The notes under the pieces: model-generated
Told to the model about the DNA's origin: nothing
The model's database searches: none
Seen by the model: only the letters and a program-made list of their open reading frames with translations
Assembly: GCF_026015985.1 (NCBI RefSeq)
Contig: NZ_CP110389.1
Span: 5,550,001 to 5,614,000, forward strand
From: Rhodopseudomonas sp. P2A-2r
GTDB lineage: Bacteria; Pseudomonadota; Alphaproteobacteria; Rhizobiales; Xanthobacteraceae
Reading direction: 5' to 3'
Length of the DNA stretch: 64,000 nucleotides
Shown: positions 24,310-34,008 of the stretch, piece after piece
How the letters are laid out: each line of letters opens with the position of its first letter
Numbering within the stretch: the stretch's first letter is position 1
Position numbers and translations under genes: made by a program

Positions 24310-25134
24310 TCAGCTCACCCAAAACTCCGGCACCGCCTGCGACAGCCGTCCGCCGAGACGCACGGGCCCCACATGCAGCGCGAGGCCAGTCTTGTCGTCG
24401 GTTTCCACCGCGACGCCCGACAGCGTTGCCGGGCCGAAGGCGGGCTCGAAGCGGCCGGAGGGAATGCCGGTGGTGAAGCGGCGCACCGGTTCTTCCTTCT
24501 GCATGCCGATCACCGAATCATAGTCGCCGGTCATGCCGGCATCGGTCATGTAGGCGGTGCCGCCCGCCAGGATCTGGTGATCGGCGGTGGGCACGTGGGT
24601 ATGCGTGCCGACCACGAGGCTGACGCGGCCGTCGCAGAAATAGCCCATGCCCTGCTTCTCGCTCGACGCCTCGCCATGGAAATCCACCACGATGGCATCG
24701 GCCGCCTCGACCAGCGGACAAGCGTCGATCTCCTTGCCGATGGCGCTGAAGGGATCGTTGAGCGGCTCCATGAAGACGCGGCCCATGGCGTTGATCACCA
24801 GCGCGCGGGCGCCGTTCTTGGTATCGATCAGCGCGGCACCACGGCCCGGCGTGTGGCGCGGAAAATTCAACGGCCGAATCAGCCGCGGCGCACGTTCGAT
24901 GAACACCAGCGCCTCCTTCTGATTCCAGGCGTGGTTGCCGAGCGTCACCGCATCGGCGCCGGCATCGATCAGATCGTTATAGATGCTCTCGGTGATGCCG
25001 AAGCCGCCGGCGGCGTTCTCGCCATTGATGACCACGAGATCGAGCTTCCAGTCGCGCACCAGGCCCGGCAGGCGGTCAAGGATGATGGTGCGCCCGGTCT
25101 TTCCGACCACGTCGCCGATAAACAGAATACGCAA
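24310..25134 (-). CDS. YmdB-family metallophosphoesterase
   Basis: 274 residues, the usual length of the TIGR00282 family. Metal-ligand motifs are clear: RILFIGDVVGKTGR (Asp), VVINGENAAGGFGI (Asn/Glu), AVTLGNHAWNQKE (GNH), VVDFHGEASSEK (His) and VVGTHTHVPTAD (GTHTHVPT). Bacillus YmdB and relatives are dimetal 2',3'- or 3',5'-cyclic-nucleotide phosphodiesterases. The gene starts one base after the formyl-THF cyclo-ligase stop, and that pairing is typical of alphaproteobacteria. The substrate in this organism is not known. Confidence 0.92.
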   Translation of the reverse strand: MRILFIGDVVGKTGRTIILDRLPGLVRDWKLDLVVINGENAAGGFGITESIYNDLIDAGADAVTLGNHAWNQKEALVFIERAPRLIRPLNFPRHTPGRGAALIDTKNGARALVINAMGRVFMEPLNDPFSAIGKEIDACPLVEAADAIVVDFHGEASSEKQGMGYFCDGRVSLVVGTHTHVPTADHQILAGGTAYMTDAGMTGDYDSVIGMQKEEPVRRFTTGIPSGRFEPAFGPATLSGVAVETDDKTGLALHVGPVRLGGRLSQAVPEFWVS

Positions 25135-25135
25135 A

Positions 25136-25729
25136 TCATAAACTCCGGAAATCGAATGTGCGCGCTTCGGTTAGCACATAATCGAGCTGCACGTCGTGCG
25201 GCTCGGCCGGCACGGTGTCGATTTCCTGCACGGCAAAGGCGACGCCAATGGCGATGATGGGCTTGGCGGCATGCAACACTTCGAAGGTGCGATCGTAATG
25301 GCCGGCGCCGTAGCCGATGCGGTGGCCGAGGCGATCGAAGGCCGCGAGCGGCACCAGCACGATGTCGGGCAGCACGGCGGGGGATTGCGGCGACGGCTCC
25401 ATGATGCCGAATTGGCCGCGCAGCAATTGCGCATCCGCATTCCATGCGCGAAAAATCAGCGGCTGCTCGCGCCCCATGATCACCGGCAACGCCAGTTGCG
25501 CGCCCTGCGCTTCAAGCTGTCGCATCAGCGGCAGCGGATCGAGCTCGGCGCGGATCGGCCAGTAGCCGGACACGATGGCGCCGGGCTTGATGGCGACGGG
25601 GAATTTTTGCGCGGCCATGGCCTGCGCGGCTGCGGCGCGCTGTTCTACGCCCAGCGCCTCGCGGCGTTGGATGGCCGCGGTGCGGAGTGACGACTTATCG
25701 GCGTTTGGGGCGTTCTCTGGTGCCGACAT
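25136..25729 (-). CDS. 5-formyltetrahydrofolate cyclo-ligase
   Basis: 197 residues (YgfA/FTHFS cyclo-ligase family). ATP-dependent conversion of 5-formyl-THF to 5,10-methenyl-THF recycles an inhibitory folate. Conserved segments are KSSLRTAAIQRREAL, IVSGYWPIRAELDPLPLM, DIVLVPLAAFDRLGHRIGYG then AGHYDR, and PAEPHDVQLDYVLTE. The start at 25729 (MSAPENAP) is preferred to an upstream GTG at 25744, although neither has a strong ribosome site. Upstream lies the probable 6S RNA and zapA, the conserved zapA-ssrS-ygfA arrangement. Confidence 0.93.
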   Translation of the reverse strand: MSAPENAPNADKSSLRTAAIQRREALGVEQRAAAAQAMAAQKFPVAIKPGAIVSGYWPIRAELDPLPLMRQLEAQGAQLALPVIMGREQPLIFRAWNADAQLLRGQFGIMEPSPQSPAVLPDIVLVPLAAFDRLGHRIGYGAGHYDRTFEVLHAAKPIIAIGVAFAVQEIDTVPAEPHDVQLDYVLTEARTFDFRSL

Positions 25730-25769
25730 CAGCACCGGCACCAATTTCGCGCGGGGGAGTTGGACTCCG

Positions 25770-25872
25770 CTGTCGTCACCCGCGAAAGCGGGTGACCCAG
25801 TATTCCGAGGAGCCGGTGATGCAGCTGAGAGTCCACCGCATACTGGATCCCCGCTTTCGCGAGGATGACAAC
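25770..25872. repeat. Dispersed palindromic repeat, CTGTCGTC family, copy 2
   Basis: Two inverted arms: GCTGTCGTCACCCGCGAAAG (from 25770) with GGGTGACCCAGTAT, and ATACTGGATCCCCGCTTTCG ending GGATGACAACAG (to about 25872). The outer ends match the copies at 6427 and 26174. It is an extragenic element between the 6S RNA gene and the cyclo-ligase. Confidence 0.75.
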
Positions 25873-25907
25873 AGTGCGGATGTGAGCGGCGATGATCAAA
25901 TCAGCGA

Positions 25908-26060
25908 CAACCAAAAAGAAAAGTGCGAAGCCGCGTTGGCCGTTGAAGCACTCGATCCCGGAGCACCTACGAAAGTAGGTGGGCACCGTGTGACCAGATC
26001 CACGGACCTGGTCAGGGACAGTTCCCGTGAGGATCGATAAGGCCCCGGAGAATTATGGCT
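25908..26060 (-). ncRNA. ssrS: Probable 6S RNA
   Basis: Lies on the minus strand between zapA and the formyl-THF cyclo-ligase, the conserved ssrS position in proteobacteria. The transcript would contain a strong hairpin CACCTAC-TTTC-GTAGGTG, followed by CTCCGGGATCGAG, with GATCCTCACGGGAACTGTCC and CAGGTCCGTGGATCTGGTCA on the 5' side, and a T-rich 3' end (CACTTTTCTTTTTGG near 25913). A CATAAT box at 26057-26052 suits a -10 element, giving a start near 26045. 6S RNA mimics an open promoter and sequesters sigma-70 polymerase. Ends are approximate and the fold was not computed. Confidence 0.72.
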
Positions 26061-26173
26061 TCTGACGCGCGACACAGCCTCGCAACAGCAATGTAGGCGC
26101 GGTGGGCTGGTTTTGCCAGTGGGAAGTGGGATGTCGCAGCTTTTGCGCCTTCATCGCCCTTCGCCGCATACGC

Positions 26174-26300
26174 GCCCTGTCGTCGCCCGGCCTGCGCGCA
26201 ATTGCGCGCCAGGACCGGGCGACTCAGTATGCCGCGACGACAGTGTTCATCCCTCATATCAGTGTTTACTGGGGCCCCGCTTTCGCGGGGACGACAGGCA
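26174..26300. repeat. Dispersed palindromic repeat, CTGTCGTC family, copy 3
   Basis: Starts CCTGTCGTCGCCCGGCCTGC and ends GCTTTCGCGGGGACGACAGG, with an internal GCGCGCAATTGCGCGC dyad around 26200 and CTCAGTAT / AGTGTTTACTGG segments. The first half is the reverse complement of the right half of copy 1, and the far end resembles copy 2. It occupies the gap between zapA and the 6S RNA gene. Confidence 0.75.
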
Positions 26301-26352
26301 AAGCCCTTCGCCTCGCCAGTTTCTCACCGGAAAGCGCGCTTGATAGAAGCCC

Positions 26353-26736
26353 CTACCCGATCGAGACACCGCCGCCGATGGTGCGGTTGAGCACTTGGGT
26401 GGTCTTCTCGATGCGCTCCGCAGCGGAATTCAGCGCCGCGGCGACGGCCGCCTGGGTGGCGCGGGCGCGGTCGGCGGCGGCCACGCGGACATCGCGCAAG
26501 GCGGCGAGTTCCTCTTCCAGCGCGCGGATCTTCTGGTTGGCGTCGACCAGCTCGTCCGCCACGGTCAGCGCCGCCATCACTGTGAGGCGGGCGTCGCCGA
26601 TCTCGCCGAATTTTCCGCGCAAATTCTCGACCCGCGCCTCAAGGCTCTCGGCCAAGCGGAGCAGGCGGGTTTCCTGACCCTCCTCGCAGGCCATGCGGTA
26701 TTGCCGGCCGTTGATGGTGACGTTGACGTGGCTCAT
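26353..26736 (-). CDS. zapA: Cell division protein ZapA
   Basis: 127 residues. The ZapA head domain [20 protein letters not shown] then QETRLLRLAESLEARVENLR binds FtsZ. It is followed by a long coiled coil (IRALEEELAALRDVRVAAAD ... AAERIEKTTQVLNRTIG) that dimerises and bundles FtsZ filaments in the Z ring. The ATG overlaps the stop of the DUF4164 gene (ATGA), so the two are co-translated. The position ahead of 6S RNA and formyl-THF cyclo-ligase is the usual one. Confidence 0.93.
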   Translation of the reverse strand: MSHVNVTINGRQYRMACEEGQETRLLRLAESLEARVENLRGKFGEIGDARLTVMAALTVADELVDANQKIRALEEELAALRDVRVAAADRARATQAAVAAALNSAAERIEKTTQVLNRTIGGGVSIG

Positions 26737-27071
26737 GAGGCGTCACCCTCCGGCAGTTCGGAGTCGAGCACGGAACGGATGGTGCCTATGGCGGCGTCGA
26801 GGCGGCCGGCGATTTCGCGGTTGGCGCGTTCCAGCCGGCGCGATTTCACCAGCGTGCCGTCGAGTTCGTCGGCCAGCCGCGACCGGTCTGCGCCCAGCGC
26901 CTGGATCCGCGTTGCCAGCTCGTCCTCGTCGCGATCGGCCTCGCGGCGTCGCTCCGCCGCGCTCTCCAGCGCATCCAGCGCCGCCATCAGGCGCCGCGTC
27001 GCGGCGTCAATCTCGGAGGATCCGCCGAGGGCGGCGTCCGGACTGGGACCATAAGCGGGTCGATCGATCAT
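26733..27071 (-). CDS. DUF4164 coiled-coil protein
   Basis: 112 residues, almost entirely coiled coil ([76 protein letters not shown]). The family is found beside zapA in Rhizobiales and is presumed to take part in division or chromosome organisation by context only. The start at 27071 (MIDRPAYGP) has GAAGGT upstream; the frame further up has no site. It is divergent from the transketolase gene. Confidence 0.82.
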   Translation of the reverse strand: MIDRPAYGPSPDAALGGSSEIDAATRRLMAALDALESAAERRREADRDEDELATRIQALGADRSRLADELDGTLVKSRRLERANREIAGRLDAAIGTIRSVLDSELPEGDAS

Positions 27072-27359
27072 ACTGTTTACGCGGACCTTCGCTGCAAAAC
27101 CCGCCGGGGCGCAAAAACTGCGGCTCGGCAAGCGTTTAGGCGGGGAAATTTACGTGGCAAGCAAGCCTGGCGCAACGCTGCTCAGCAGCTATGCACCGCA
27201 AAGGCCATAAAAACGGGCGATAACGACCCGCCGGCTTGGACTCCCGGGAACGCAGATGCTATCCAGCGCTTTCTCCACCGGTATACCGAGACTTCGCTGC
27301 ACGCCGCATGTCCCGCGGATGCGGAACGTCCCCACCCTTCCACGCAGACGGAAACGATC

Positions 27360-29348
27360 ATGACGCAGGTTGATCACGCAAAGATGGCCAATGCGATTCG
27401 GGCGCTGGCCATGGATGGCGTCGAAAAGGCCAAATCCGGCCATCCCGGCCTGCCGATGGGCGCCGCCGACGTGGCGACCGTGCTGTGGACCCAGTTCCTC
27501 AAATTCGATGCCGCCGACCCGCGCTGGCCCGACCGCGACCGCTTCGTCCTGTCGGCGGGCCATGGCTCGATGCTGCTCTATGCGCTGCTGTATCTGACCG
27601 GCAACGAGGACGTTACCCTCGACCAGCTCAAGAACTTTCGTCAGCTGCATTCCAAGACCCCGGGCCATCCCGAGAACTTCATCACCGCCGGCGTCGAGAC
27701 CACCACCGGCCCGCTCGGCCAGGGCGTCGCGTCCTCGGTCGGCACGGCGCTGGCCGAACGGCTGCTGGCCGCCGAATTCGGTGACATCGTCGATCATTAC
27801 ACCTACGTGCTGTGCTCGGACGGCGACCTGATGGAGGGCGTCAGCCACGAGGCGCTGGCGCTGGCCGGTCACCTCAAGCTGTCGAAGCTGATCCTGCTGT
27901 GGGACGACAACGGCATCACCATCGACGGCCCGCTGTCGCTGTCGGACAATGTCGACCAGGTGGCCCGCTTCAAGGCTCATGGCTGGAACGCGGTCCATGT
28001 GGACGGTCACGACCAGAAGGCCATCGCCGCCGCCATCACCGCCGCGCAATCGTCCGACCGCCCGTCGCTGATCGCCTGCAAGACCACCATCGGCTTCGGC
28101 GCCCCGACCCGCGCCGGTACCTCGAAGGCCCATGGCGAGCCGCTCGGGGCCGAGGAACTGGCCGGCGCCAAGAAGGCGCTGGGCTGGAATTACGGCCCGT
28201 TCGAAATCCCAGACGACGTGCTCGCCGCCTGGCGCGCGGTCGGCAAGCAGGGCGCCACCGCCCATGTCGACTGGCAGGAGCGCTTTGACGCCCGGCCGGA
28301 TGCCGAGCGCGCCGAATTCATGCGCCGCGTCATCGACCGCAAGCGCCCGGAGGGGCTCAATGACGCCATCCGCGCGCTGAAGAAGCAACTGGTCGACGCG
28401 CCGCAGACCATCGCAACGCGCAAGGCCAGCGAGCTGGCGCTGGAAGCGCTGGTCGCCGTGATGCCGGAACTGCTGCTCGGCTCGGCCGATCTCACGCCGT
28501 CCAACAACACCCGCACCAAGCACGCCAAGGATGTGACGCCGACCGATTTCAGCGGTCGCTATATCCACTACGGCATCCGCGAAATGGGCATGGCCGCAGC
28601 CATGAACGGCATCTCCACCCATGGCGGATTTGCGCCGGCCGGCGGCACCTTCATGTGCTTCACCGATTATGCGCGGCCCTCGATGCGCATCGCGGCGCTG
28701 TCGCACATCCCGGTGGTCTACATCATGACCCACGACTCGATCGGCCTCGGCGAAGACGGCCCGACCCACCAGCCGGTGGAGCATCTGGCCTCATTGCGGG
28801 CGATGCCCAACATGCGGGTGTTCCGCCCGGCCGACCCGGTCGAGACCGCGGAATGCTGGCAGCTGGCGCTGGAAAACACCACCGGCCCCACCGTGCTGGC
28901 GCTGTCGCGGCAGAACCTGACGCCGGCGCGCACCGTGCATCACGATGAAAATCTCTGCGCGCATGGCGGCTACGAGCTGGTCGCCGCACAGGGTGAGGCC
29001 AAGGTCTCGATCTTCGCCTCCGGCTCCGAGGTCGAAATCGCAGTCGCCGCCCAGAAGCAGCTGGCAGACAAGGGCATCGCCGCCCGCGTCGTGTCGGTGC
29101 CGTCGCTCGAACTGCTGCTGCAGCAGTCGCCGGAAAAGCAGCAGGCCATCATTGGCAAGGCGCCGATCAAGATCGCCGTCGAGGCTGCGGTGCGGTTCGG
29201 CTGGGATGCGGTGATCGGGCACGATGGCACCTTCATCGGCATGAGCACGTTCGGGGCGAGCGCTCCGGCGAAGGAATTGTACAAGTTTTTCGGCATCACG
29301 GCGGAAGCCGTGGTGGACGCCGCCACCAAGCGCCACAACGCGGCCTAA
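27360..29348 (+). CDS. tkt: Transketolase
   Basis: 662 residues. The thiamine-pyrophosphate domain shows [40 protein letters not shown] and the TPP motif [20 protein letters not shown]. The Pyr domain has [20 protein letters not shown] and [20 protein letters not shown]. It transfers two-carbon units in the pentose phosphate pathway and Calvin cycle. It heads the co-directional tkt-gap-pgk-cbbA group. The ATG at 27360 has AGACGGAAACG upstream. A large hairpin follows the stop. Confidence 0.97.
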   Translation: MTQVDHAKMANAIRALAMDGVEKAKSGHPGLPMGAADVATVLWTQFLKFDAADPRWPDRDRFVLSAGHGSMLLYALLYLTGNEDVTLDQLKNFRQLHSKTPGHPENFITAGVETTTGPLGQGVASSVGTALAERLLAAEFGDIVDHYTYVLCSDGDLMEGVSHEALALAGHLKLSKLILLWDDNGITIDGPLSLSDNVDQVARFKAHGWNAVHVDGHDQKAIAAAITAAQSSDRPSLIACKTTIGFGAPTRAGTSKAHGEPLGAEELAGAKKALGWNYGPFEIPDDVLAAWRAVGKQGATAHVDWQERFDARPDAERAEFMRRVIDRKRPEGLNDAIRALKKQLVDAPQTIATRKASELALEALVAVMPELLLGSADLTPSNNTRTKHAKDVTPTDFSGRYIHYGIREMGMAAAMNGISTHGGFAPAGGTFMCFTDYARPSMRIAALSHIPVVYIMTHDSIGLGEDGPTHQPVEHLASLRAMPNMRVFRPADPVETAECWQLALENTTGPTVLALSRQNLTPARTVHHDENLCAHGGYELVAAQGEAKVSIFASGSEVEIAVAAQKQLADKGIAARVVSVPSLELLLQQSPEKQQAIIGKAPIKIAVEAAVRFGWDAVIGHDGTFIGMSTFGASAPAKELYKFFGITAEAVVDAATKRHNAA

Positions 29349-29349
29349 C

Positions 29350-29403
29350 CCCTGACGGAATGCCGGCGCATAAGACACATTGCGCCGGCGTTCCAATCAG
29401 GGC
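29350..29403 (+). terminator. Hairpin between tkt and gap
   Basis: GGAATGCCGGCGCA / TGCGCCGGCGTTCC pair with one G-U, around a 10-base loop. Outer CCCTGA / TCAGGG can extend the stem. No U-tract follows, so it may attenuate or stabilise rather than fully terminate. The gap gene has its own ribosome site (AAGGGAGAA at 29457). Confidence 0.55.
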
Positions 29404-29470
29404 ATGGAACGCGCGTCAAACGTCACCATATGCAAGCAACGCCAAGGTTTTGAGCTAAGGGAGAAGTTGA

Positions 29471-30477
29471 ATGGCAATCCGGGTTTCGATCAACGGGTTT
29501 GGCCGCATCGGCCGCAACGTCCTGCGGGCGATCTATGAGTCCAAGCGAACCGACATCGAAGTCGTCGCCATCAACGATCTCGGCTCGGTGGAGAGCAACG
29601 CCCATCTGCTGCGCTTCGACAGCGTGCACGGCCGCTTCCCCGGCGAAGTCACCGTCGACGGCGACAGCATCGATATCGGCCGCGGCAAGATCAAGGTCAC
29701 CGCCGTGCGCGATCCCAACACGCTGCCCTGGAAGGACCTCGGCATCGACATCGCGCTGGAATGCACCGGCATCTTCAGCGCAAAGGCGAAGGCCTCGATG
29801 CACCTGACCGCCGGCGCCAAGCGCGTGCTGGTGTCCGCCCCTCGGACGGCGCCGACGCGACCATCGTCTACGGCGTCAACCACAAGACCCTGACCAAGGA
29901 TCACCTGGTCGTCTCCAACGGCTCCTGCACCACCAACTGCCTGGCGCCCGTCGCCAAGGTGCTGAACGAAGTCGTGGGCATCGAGACCGGCTTCATGACC
30001 ACGATCCACGCTTACACCGGCGACCAGCCGACGCTGGACACGCTGCACAGCGACCTCTATCGCGGCCGCGCCGCGGCGATGTCGATGATCCCGACCTCGA
30101 CCGGTGCCGCCAAGGCCATCGGCCTAGTGATGCCGGAACTGGCCGGCAAGCTCGACGGCGTGTCGATCCGCGTGCCGACCCCGAACGTGTCGGTGATCGA
30201 CCTCAAGATCGTCGCCAAGAAGGCAACGACCAAGGAAGAGATCAACGGCGCGTTCAAGGCCGCCGCTGCCGGCGAACTGAAGGGCATCCTCGGCACCACC
30301 AGCCATCCGAACGTGTCGATCGACTTCAACCACGACCCGCATTCCTCGACCTTCGCCTTCGACCAGACCAAGGTGCAGAACGGCACGCTGGTGCGCGTGC
30401 TCTCCTGGTACGACAACGAGTGGGGCTTCTCGAACCGCATGGCCGACACGGCTGTGGCGATCGGCAAGCTGATCTGA
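29471..30477 (+). CDS. gap: Glyceraldehyde-3-phosphate dehydrogenase (frame broken once)
   Basis: The N-terminal NAD domain ([20 protein letters not shown]) reads to KRVLVSAP, then the frame fails at the C4 run 29838-29841. The rest ([14 protein letters not shown], catalytic [49 protein letters not shown]) is one base out of phase. Adding one C gives 335 residues, the exact family length. The enzyme oxidises GAP to 1,3-bisphosphoglycerate, or the reverse. A functional copy is expected to be needed, and every motif is intact on both sides, so sequencing error is the likeliest explanation. AAGGGAGAA precedes the start. Confidence 0.9.
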
Positions 30478-30488
30478 GCTAACGCATA

Positions 30489-30536
30489 CTTCATGGTTCG
30501 GGACGCGCGCCGAGAGGCTCGCTCCTCACCATGAGG
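30489..30536. repeat. Dispersed repeat, CTTCATGGTTCG family, copy 2
   Basis: CTTCATGGTTCGGGACGCGC then GAGAGGCTCGCTCCTCACCA then TGAGG is an inverted near copy of 19182-19229. Related CTCACCCTGAGGAGCCGAGC sequence continues to about 30630. It separates gap from pgk. Confidence 0.75.
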
Positions 30537-30652
30537 AGCCGTAACTGAGCGCGAGGAGCATTTCTCCTCGCCGCGAGCGCAAACGCTCACCCTGAGGAGC
30601 CGAGCCAAGCGAGGCGTCTCGAAGGATGAGCTTCAAGGCACCGGGGCTCATC

Positions 30653-31855
30653 ATGACCAATTCCTTCCGCACCCTCGACGACGTCAACGTTTCCGGCAAG
30701 CGCGTGCTGGTGCGCGTCGATCTCAACGTGCCCATGGACAATGGCCGCGTCACCGATGCCACGCGGCTCGAGCGCATCGCTCCGACCATTACCGAGATTT
30801 CCGGCAAGGGCGGTCGCGTCATCCTGCTGGCGCATTTCGGCCGGCCCAAGGGCGTCGATCCCAAGCAGTCGCTCAAGCCTGTCGCCGCCGCGCTCGCAGA
30901 CGTCATCAAGAAGCCCGTCGCCTTTGCCGACGACTGCGTCGGCGATATCGCCACGAACGCGGTGGCGGCCATGAAGGATGGCGACATCCTCTGCCTCGAA
31001 AACACCCGCTTCCATACCCGCGAAGAGAAGAACGATCCGACCTTCGTTGCCCAACTGGCGGCACTTGGCGACATCTGGGTCAACGACGCGTTCTCGGCCG
31101 CGCACCGCGCCCACGCGTCGACCGAAGGCCTCGGGCACGTCCTCCCCGCTTTCGCCGGCCGTACCATGCAGGCCGAGCTGGTGGCGCTCGGCAAGGCGCT
31201 CGACGCGCCGACCCGCCCGGTGATCGCCATCGTCGGCGGCGCCAAGGTGTCGTCGAAAATCGATCTGCTGGAAAACCTCGTCACCAAGGTCGACGCGCTG
31301 GTGATCGGCGGCGGCATGGCCAACACATTCCTGCACGCCCAGGGTTTTGGCATCGGCAAATCGCTGTGCGAGAAGGACCTCGCCGCCACTGCCCTGCGCA
31401 TCATGGAAAAGGCCGAGACCGCCAACTGCGCCATTATCCTGCCCGTCGATGGCGTGGTCGCCACCAAGTTCGAAGCCAATGCCCCGTCGCACGCCTATGG
31501 CATCGAGGCGATCCCGGACGACGGCATGATCCTCGACGTCGGCCCGCGCTCTATCGACCGCATCAATGCGGCGATCGACGATGCCGCGACGCTGGTCTGG
31601 AACGGCCCGGTCGGCGCCTTCGAGATCGCGCCGTTCGACAAGGGTACCGTCTCCAGCGCCAGGCACGCCGCGGCGCGCACCAAGGCCGGCAAGCTGGTCT
31701 CCGTGGCCGGCGGCGGCGACACCGTCGCTGCACTCAACCATGCCGGCGTGGCGGAGGACTTCTCCTACATCTCGACCGCCGGCGGCGCCTTTCTGGAATG
31801 GATAGAAGGCAAGCCATTGCCGGGCGTCGAGGTTTTGAGGGTTGCAAAGGGCTGA
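30653..31855 (+). CDS. pgk: Phosphoglycerate kinase
   Basis: 400 residues. The N-domain has [30 protein letters not shown] and [15 protein letters not shown]. The hinge and C-domain show [39 protein letters not shown]-type [18 protein letters not shown] and [17 protein letters not shown]. It makes ATP from 1,3-bisphosphoglycerate or runs in reverse during carbon fixation. The start at 30653 ([13 protein letters not shown]) is preferred to an upstream ATG at 30626 because it begins at the conserved N-terminus, although the ribosome site is weak. It lies downstream of gap across a dispersed repeat. Confidence 0.96.
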   Translation: MTNSFRTLDDVNVSGKRVLVRVDLNVPMDNGRVTDATRLERIAPTITEISGKGGRVILLAHFGRPKGVDPKQSLKPVAAALADVIKKPVAFADDCVGDIATNAVAAMKDGDILCLENTRFHTREEKNDPTFVAQLAALGDIWVNDAFSAAHRAHASTEGLGHVLPAFAGRTMQAELVALGKALDAPTRPVIAIVGGAKVSSKIDLLENLVTKVDALVIGGGMANTFLHAQGFGIGKSLCEKDLAATALRIMEKAETANCAIILPVDGVVATKFEANAPSHAYGIEAIPDDGMILDVGPRSIDRINAAIDDAATLVWNGPVGAFEIAPFDKGTVSSARHAAARTKAGKLVSVAGGGDTVAALNHAGVAEDFSYISTAGGAFLEWIEGKPLPGVEVLRVAKG

Positions 31856-31863
31856 CACTACAC

Positions 31864-31892
31864 TTGCCGGGCGCGAGTGTTTCCGCTATGTT
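31864..31892 (+). promoter_or_regulatory. Candidate promoter giving a leaderless transcript
   Basis: TTGCCG (31864-31869) and TATGTT (31887-31892) with a 17-base spacer. The expected start of transcription coincides with the ATG at 31899. No Shine-Dalgarno is visible. Confidence 0.4.
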
Positions 31893-31898
31893 CTGTTT

Positions 31899-32156
31899 AT
31901 GGTCGATGCTCCTACCGATGCTGTACCCCAGATCCTGATGAAAATTCAGGAGAGCATTGGCACGCTCAGATCGGAGAGAGGTCAGTTCAGACAGGCGACG
32001 GAAGCACGGTTCGAAAACATCGAACGCATCATGTCCAAGCAACGCCGCGATAGCGCCGGAATGCTTGTCATGATGCGCGCCACGGTCACCGATTTCGACG
32101 AACGCGTCAGCGAGGTCGAGGAGCGCGTGGCTGCCTTGGAAGCTGGCGACAACTGA
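31899..32156 (+). CDS. Small coiled-coil protein, function unknown
   Basis: 85 residues, hydrophilic and largely alpha-helical: [60 protein letters not shown]. Heptad spacing suggests a dimeric coiled coil. There is no signal peptide or enzyme motif. I do not recognise a named family. The ATG at 31899 ([11 protein letters not shown]) lacks a ribosome site but lies at the predicted start of a leaderless message. It sits between pgk and the class II aldolase on the same strand. Confidence 0.65.
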   Translation: MVDAPTDAVPQILMKIQESIGTLRSERGQFRQATEARFENIERIMSKQRRDSAGMLVMMRATVTDFDERVSEVEERVAALEAGDN

Positions 32157-32313
32157 CACCCCCGCTTGTATGCGCTCCGTCCTAGTTAACCTCCACGCCA
32201 GCCGCGACCTTCGGCAGCTTGGATTCCCCGCCCGTCGCGTTAAGAGCGGGGGTCGTTCGTCTGTCGCCGGTCAATCCGGATCGACCGCGCCCCACCCTTG
32301 CAAGGAGTTCCCC

Positions 32314-33381
32314 ATGGCCCGTATCACGCTGCGTCAACTGCTCGATCATGCTGCAGAACATGACTATGGCGTGCCGGCCTTCAATATCAACAATATGGAA
32401 CAGGCGCTGGCGATCATGGAGGCAGCATCGAGCGTGGACGCGCCGGTGATCATCCAGGCCTCGCGCGGCGCCCGCTCCTACGCCAACGACATCATGCTCA
32501 AGCACATGATGGATGCGGTCACCGAAATCTATCCGCAGATCCCGGTCTGCGTGCATCTTGACCACGGCAACGGCGCTGCGACCTGCATGACCGCGATCCA
32601 GGCCGGCTTCACCTCGGTGATGATGGACGGCTCGCTGAAAGCCGACGGCAAGACCCCGGCCGACTGGGACTACAATGTCGGCGTCACCAAGACCGTGACC
32701 GACATGGCGCATCTCGGCGGCATCTCGGTGGAAGGCGAACTCGGCGTGCTCGGCTCGCTGGAAACCGGCATGGGCGACAAGGAAGACGGCCACGGCGCCG
32801 AGGGCAAGCTGTCCCACGACCAGCTGCTGACCAATCCCGACGAGGCCGTGAAGTTCGTCCAGGAGACCCAGGTCGACGCGCTGGCCATCGCCATGGGCAC
32901 CTCGCACGGCGCCTACAAGTTCACCCGCAAGCCGGATGGCGACATCCTGGCCATGGGCGTGATCGAGGAAATCCACCGCAAGCTGCCCAACACCCATCTG
33001 GTGATGCACGGCTCGTCGTCGGTGCCGCAGGACCTGCAGGACATCATCAACGCGTTCGGCGGCAAGATGAAGCCGACCTGGGGCGTGCCGGTGGCCGAGA
33101 TCCAGCGCGGCATCAAGCATGGCGTGCGCAAGATCAACATCGACACCGACAACCGCATGGCGATGACCGGCCAGATCCGCAAGATCCTCGCCGAGCATCC
33201 GGAAGAGTTCGACCCGCGCAAGTACCTGAAGCCGGCGATGGAGGCCATGGTCAAGCTGTGCAAGCAGCGCCTGCAGGAGTTCAACACGGCTGGACAGGCA
33301 GGCAAGATCAAGAAGGTCCTCACGCCCGCCGACATGGCCAAGCGCTACGCCGCCGGCGAACTGGCGCCGAAGATCGCCTGA
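32314..33381 (+). CDS. Fructose-bisphosphate aldolase, class II (Calvin-cycle subtype)
   Basis: 355 residues. Zinc and substrate motifs are [62 protein letters not shown] and [20 protein letters not shown]. The class II Zn-dependent enzyme interconverts fructose-1,6-bisphosphate with GAP and DHAP (and sedoheptulose bisphosphate in the Calvin cycle). Length and the [20 protein letters not shown] segment match the CbbA-type subfamily (TIGR01521). AAGGAG seven bases before the ATG is strong. A class I aldolase lies 630 bases downstream. Confidence 0.96.
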   Translation: MARITLRQLLDHAAEHDYGVPAFNINNMEQALAIMEAASSVDAPVIIQASRGARSYANDIMLKHMMDAVTEIYPQIPVCVHLDHGNGAATCMTAIQAGFTSVMMDGSLKADGKTPADWDYNVGVTKTVTDMAHLGGISVEGELGVLGSLETGMGDKEDGHGAEGKLSHDQLLTNPDEAVKFVQETQVDALAIAMGTSHGAYKFTRKPDGDILAMGVIEEIHRKLPNTHLVMHGSSSVPQDLQDIINAFGGKMKPTWGVPVAEIQRGIKHGVRKINIDTDNRMAMTGQIRKILAEHPEEFDPRKYLKPAMEAMVKLCKQRLQEFNTAGQAGKIKKVLTPADMAKRYAAGELAPKIA

Positions 33382-33422
33382 TCGGCGACTGCAAAGCTTG
33401 AAGCGACAGGCGGCCGGCCATA

Positions 33423-33436
33423 TGTTACATGTAACA
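33423..33436. promoter_or_regulatory. Palindromic operator candidate of mazEF
   Basis: TGTTACATGTAACA is a perfect 14-base palindrome ending 13 bases before the mazE start, in the 68-base gap after the aldolase. MazE-type antitoxins repress their own operon by binding such dyads. Confidence 0.6.
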
Positions 33437-33449
33437 AATGGAGGCCGCC

Positions 33450-33656
33450 ATGTCCGATGGTGCCAAGCGCGTCCGCAAGCACCGCGAGAAGATGAGAGCC
33501 GCCGGCCTCAAGCCGGTGACCATCTGGGTACCGGATGTGAACGCGCCGGACTTCAAGGCGCAGGTCGCTCGCGACATCGCGGCCATTAATGCCAGTGCAG
33601 ACGAAAAGACCATCCTCGACGAGCTTTCGGAAATCGAAATCGAAGGCTGGAAATGA
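33450..33656 (+). CDS. mazE: MazE-like antitoxin
   Basis: 68 residues: MSDGAKRVRKHREKMRAAGL then KPVTIWVPDVNAPDFKAQVA, ending SEIEIEGWK. The basic N-terminus followed by a short beta segment (PVTIWVPD) matches antitoxin MazE-like proteins of Rhizobiales (ribbon-helix-helix or AbrB-like), and an acidic C-terminus would wrap the toxin. GGAGG five bases before the ATG at 33450 selects this start over ATG 33438. It overlaps mazF by four bases. Confidence 0.78.
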   Translation: MSDGAKRVRKHREKMRAAGLKPVTIWVPDVNAPDFKAQVARDIAAINASADEKTILDELSEIEIEGWK

Positions 33657-33976
33657 AGCGCGGCGACCTTGTGACCGCCGTGATGCAAGGCGCCTATGGA
33701 AAAGCGAGACCGGCGGTCATCATTCAAGCGACTTGGGTCGAGGGTTTGAACTCGGTAACGTTCTTGCCGCTGACCAGCGAGCTGTCGACCGCCCGGATAT
33801 TTCGGATTTTGGTTGAGCCGACGTCCGAAAACGGCCTGCAAGTGACATCTCAGGTTATGGCCGATAAATGCGCCACGTTGCCGCGCACGAAGATCGGGCC
33901 TGTCTTCGGACGCCTGGCTTCTAACGATATGGAGCGCGTCGATCGCGCATTCGCAATTTTTACAGGGCTTGCCTGA
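33653..33976 (+). CDS. mazF: MazF/PemK-family endoribonuclease toxin
   Basis: 107 residues with the MazF signature: MKRGDLVTAVMQGAYGKARP then AVIIQATW, FLPLTSELSTARIFRILVEP, and SQVMADKCATLPRTKIGPVF with the catalytic Thr/Arg region. MazF toxins cut mRNA at short motifs; specificity is unknown here. The ATGA overlap with mazE fixes its start. The pair is inserted between the class II and class I aldolase genes in the same orientation. Confidence 0.88.
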   Translation: MKRGDLVTAVMQGAYGKARPAVIIQATWVEGLNSVTFLPLTSELSTARIFRILVEPTSENGLQVTSQVMADKCATLPRTKIGPVFGRLASNDMERVDRAFAIFTGLA

Positions 33977-34008
33977 AGACCGCCCAATATAGGCAATAGG
34001 ACTGAGCT

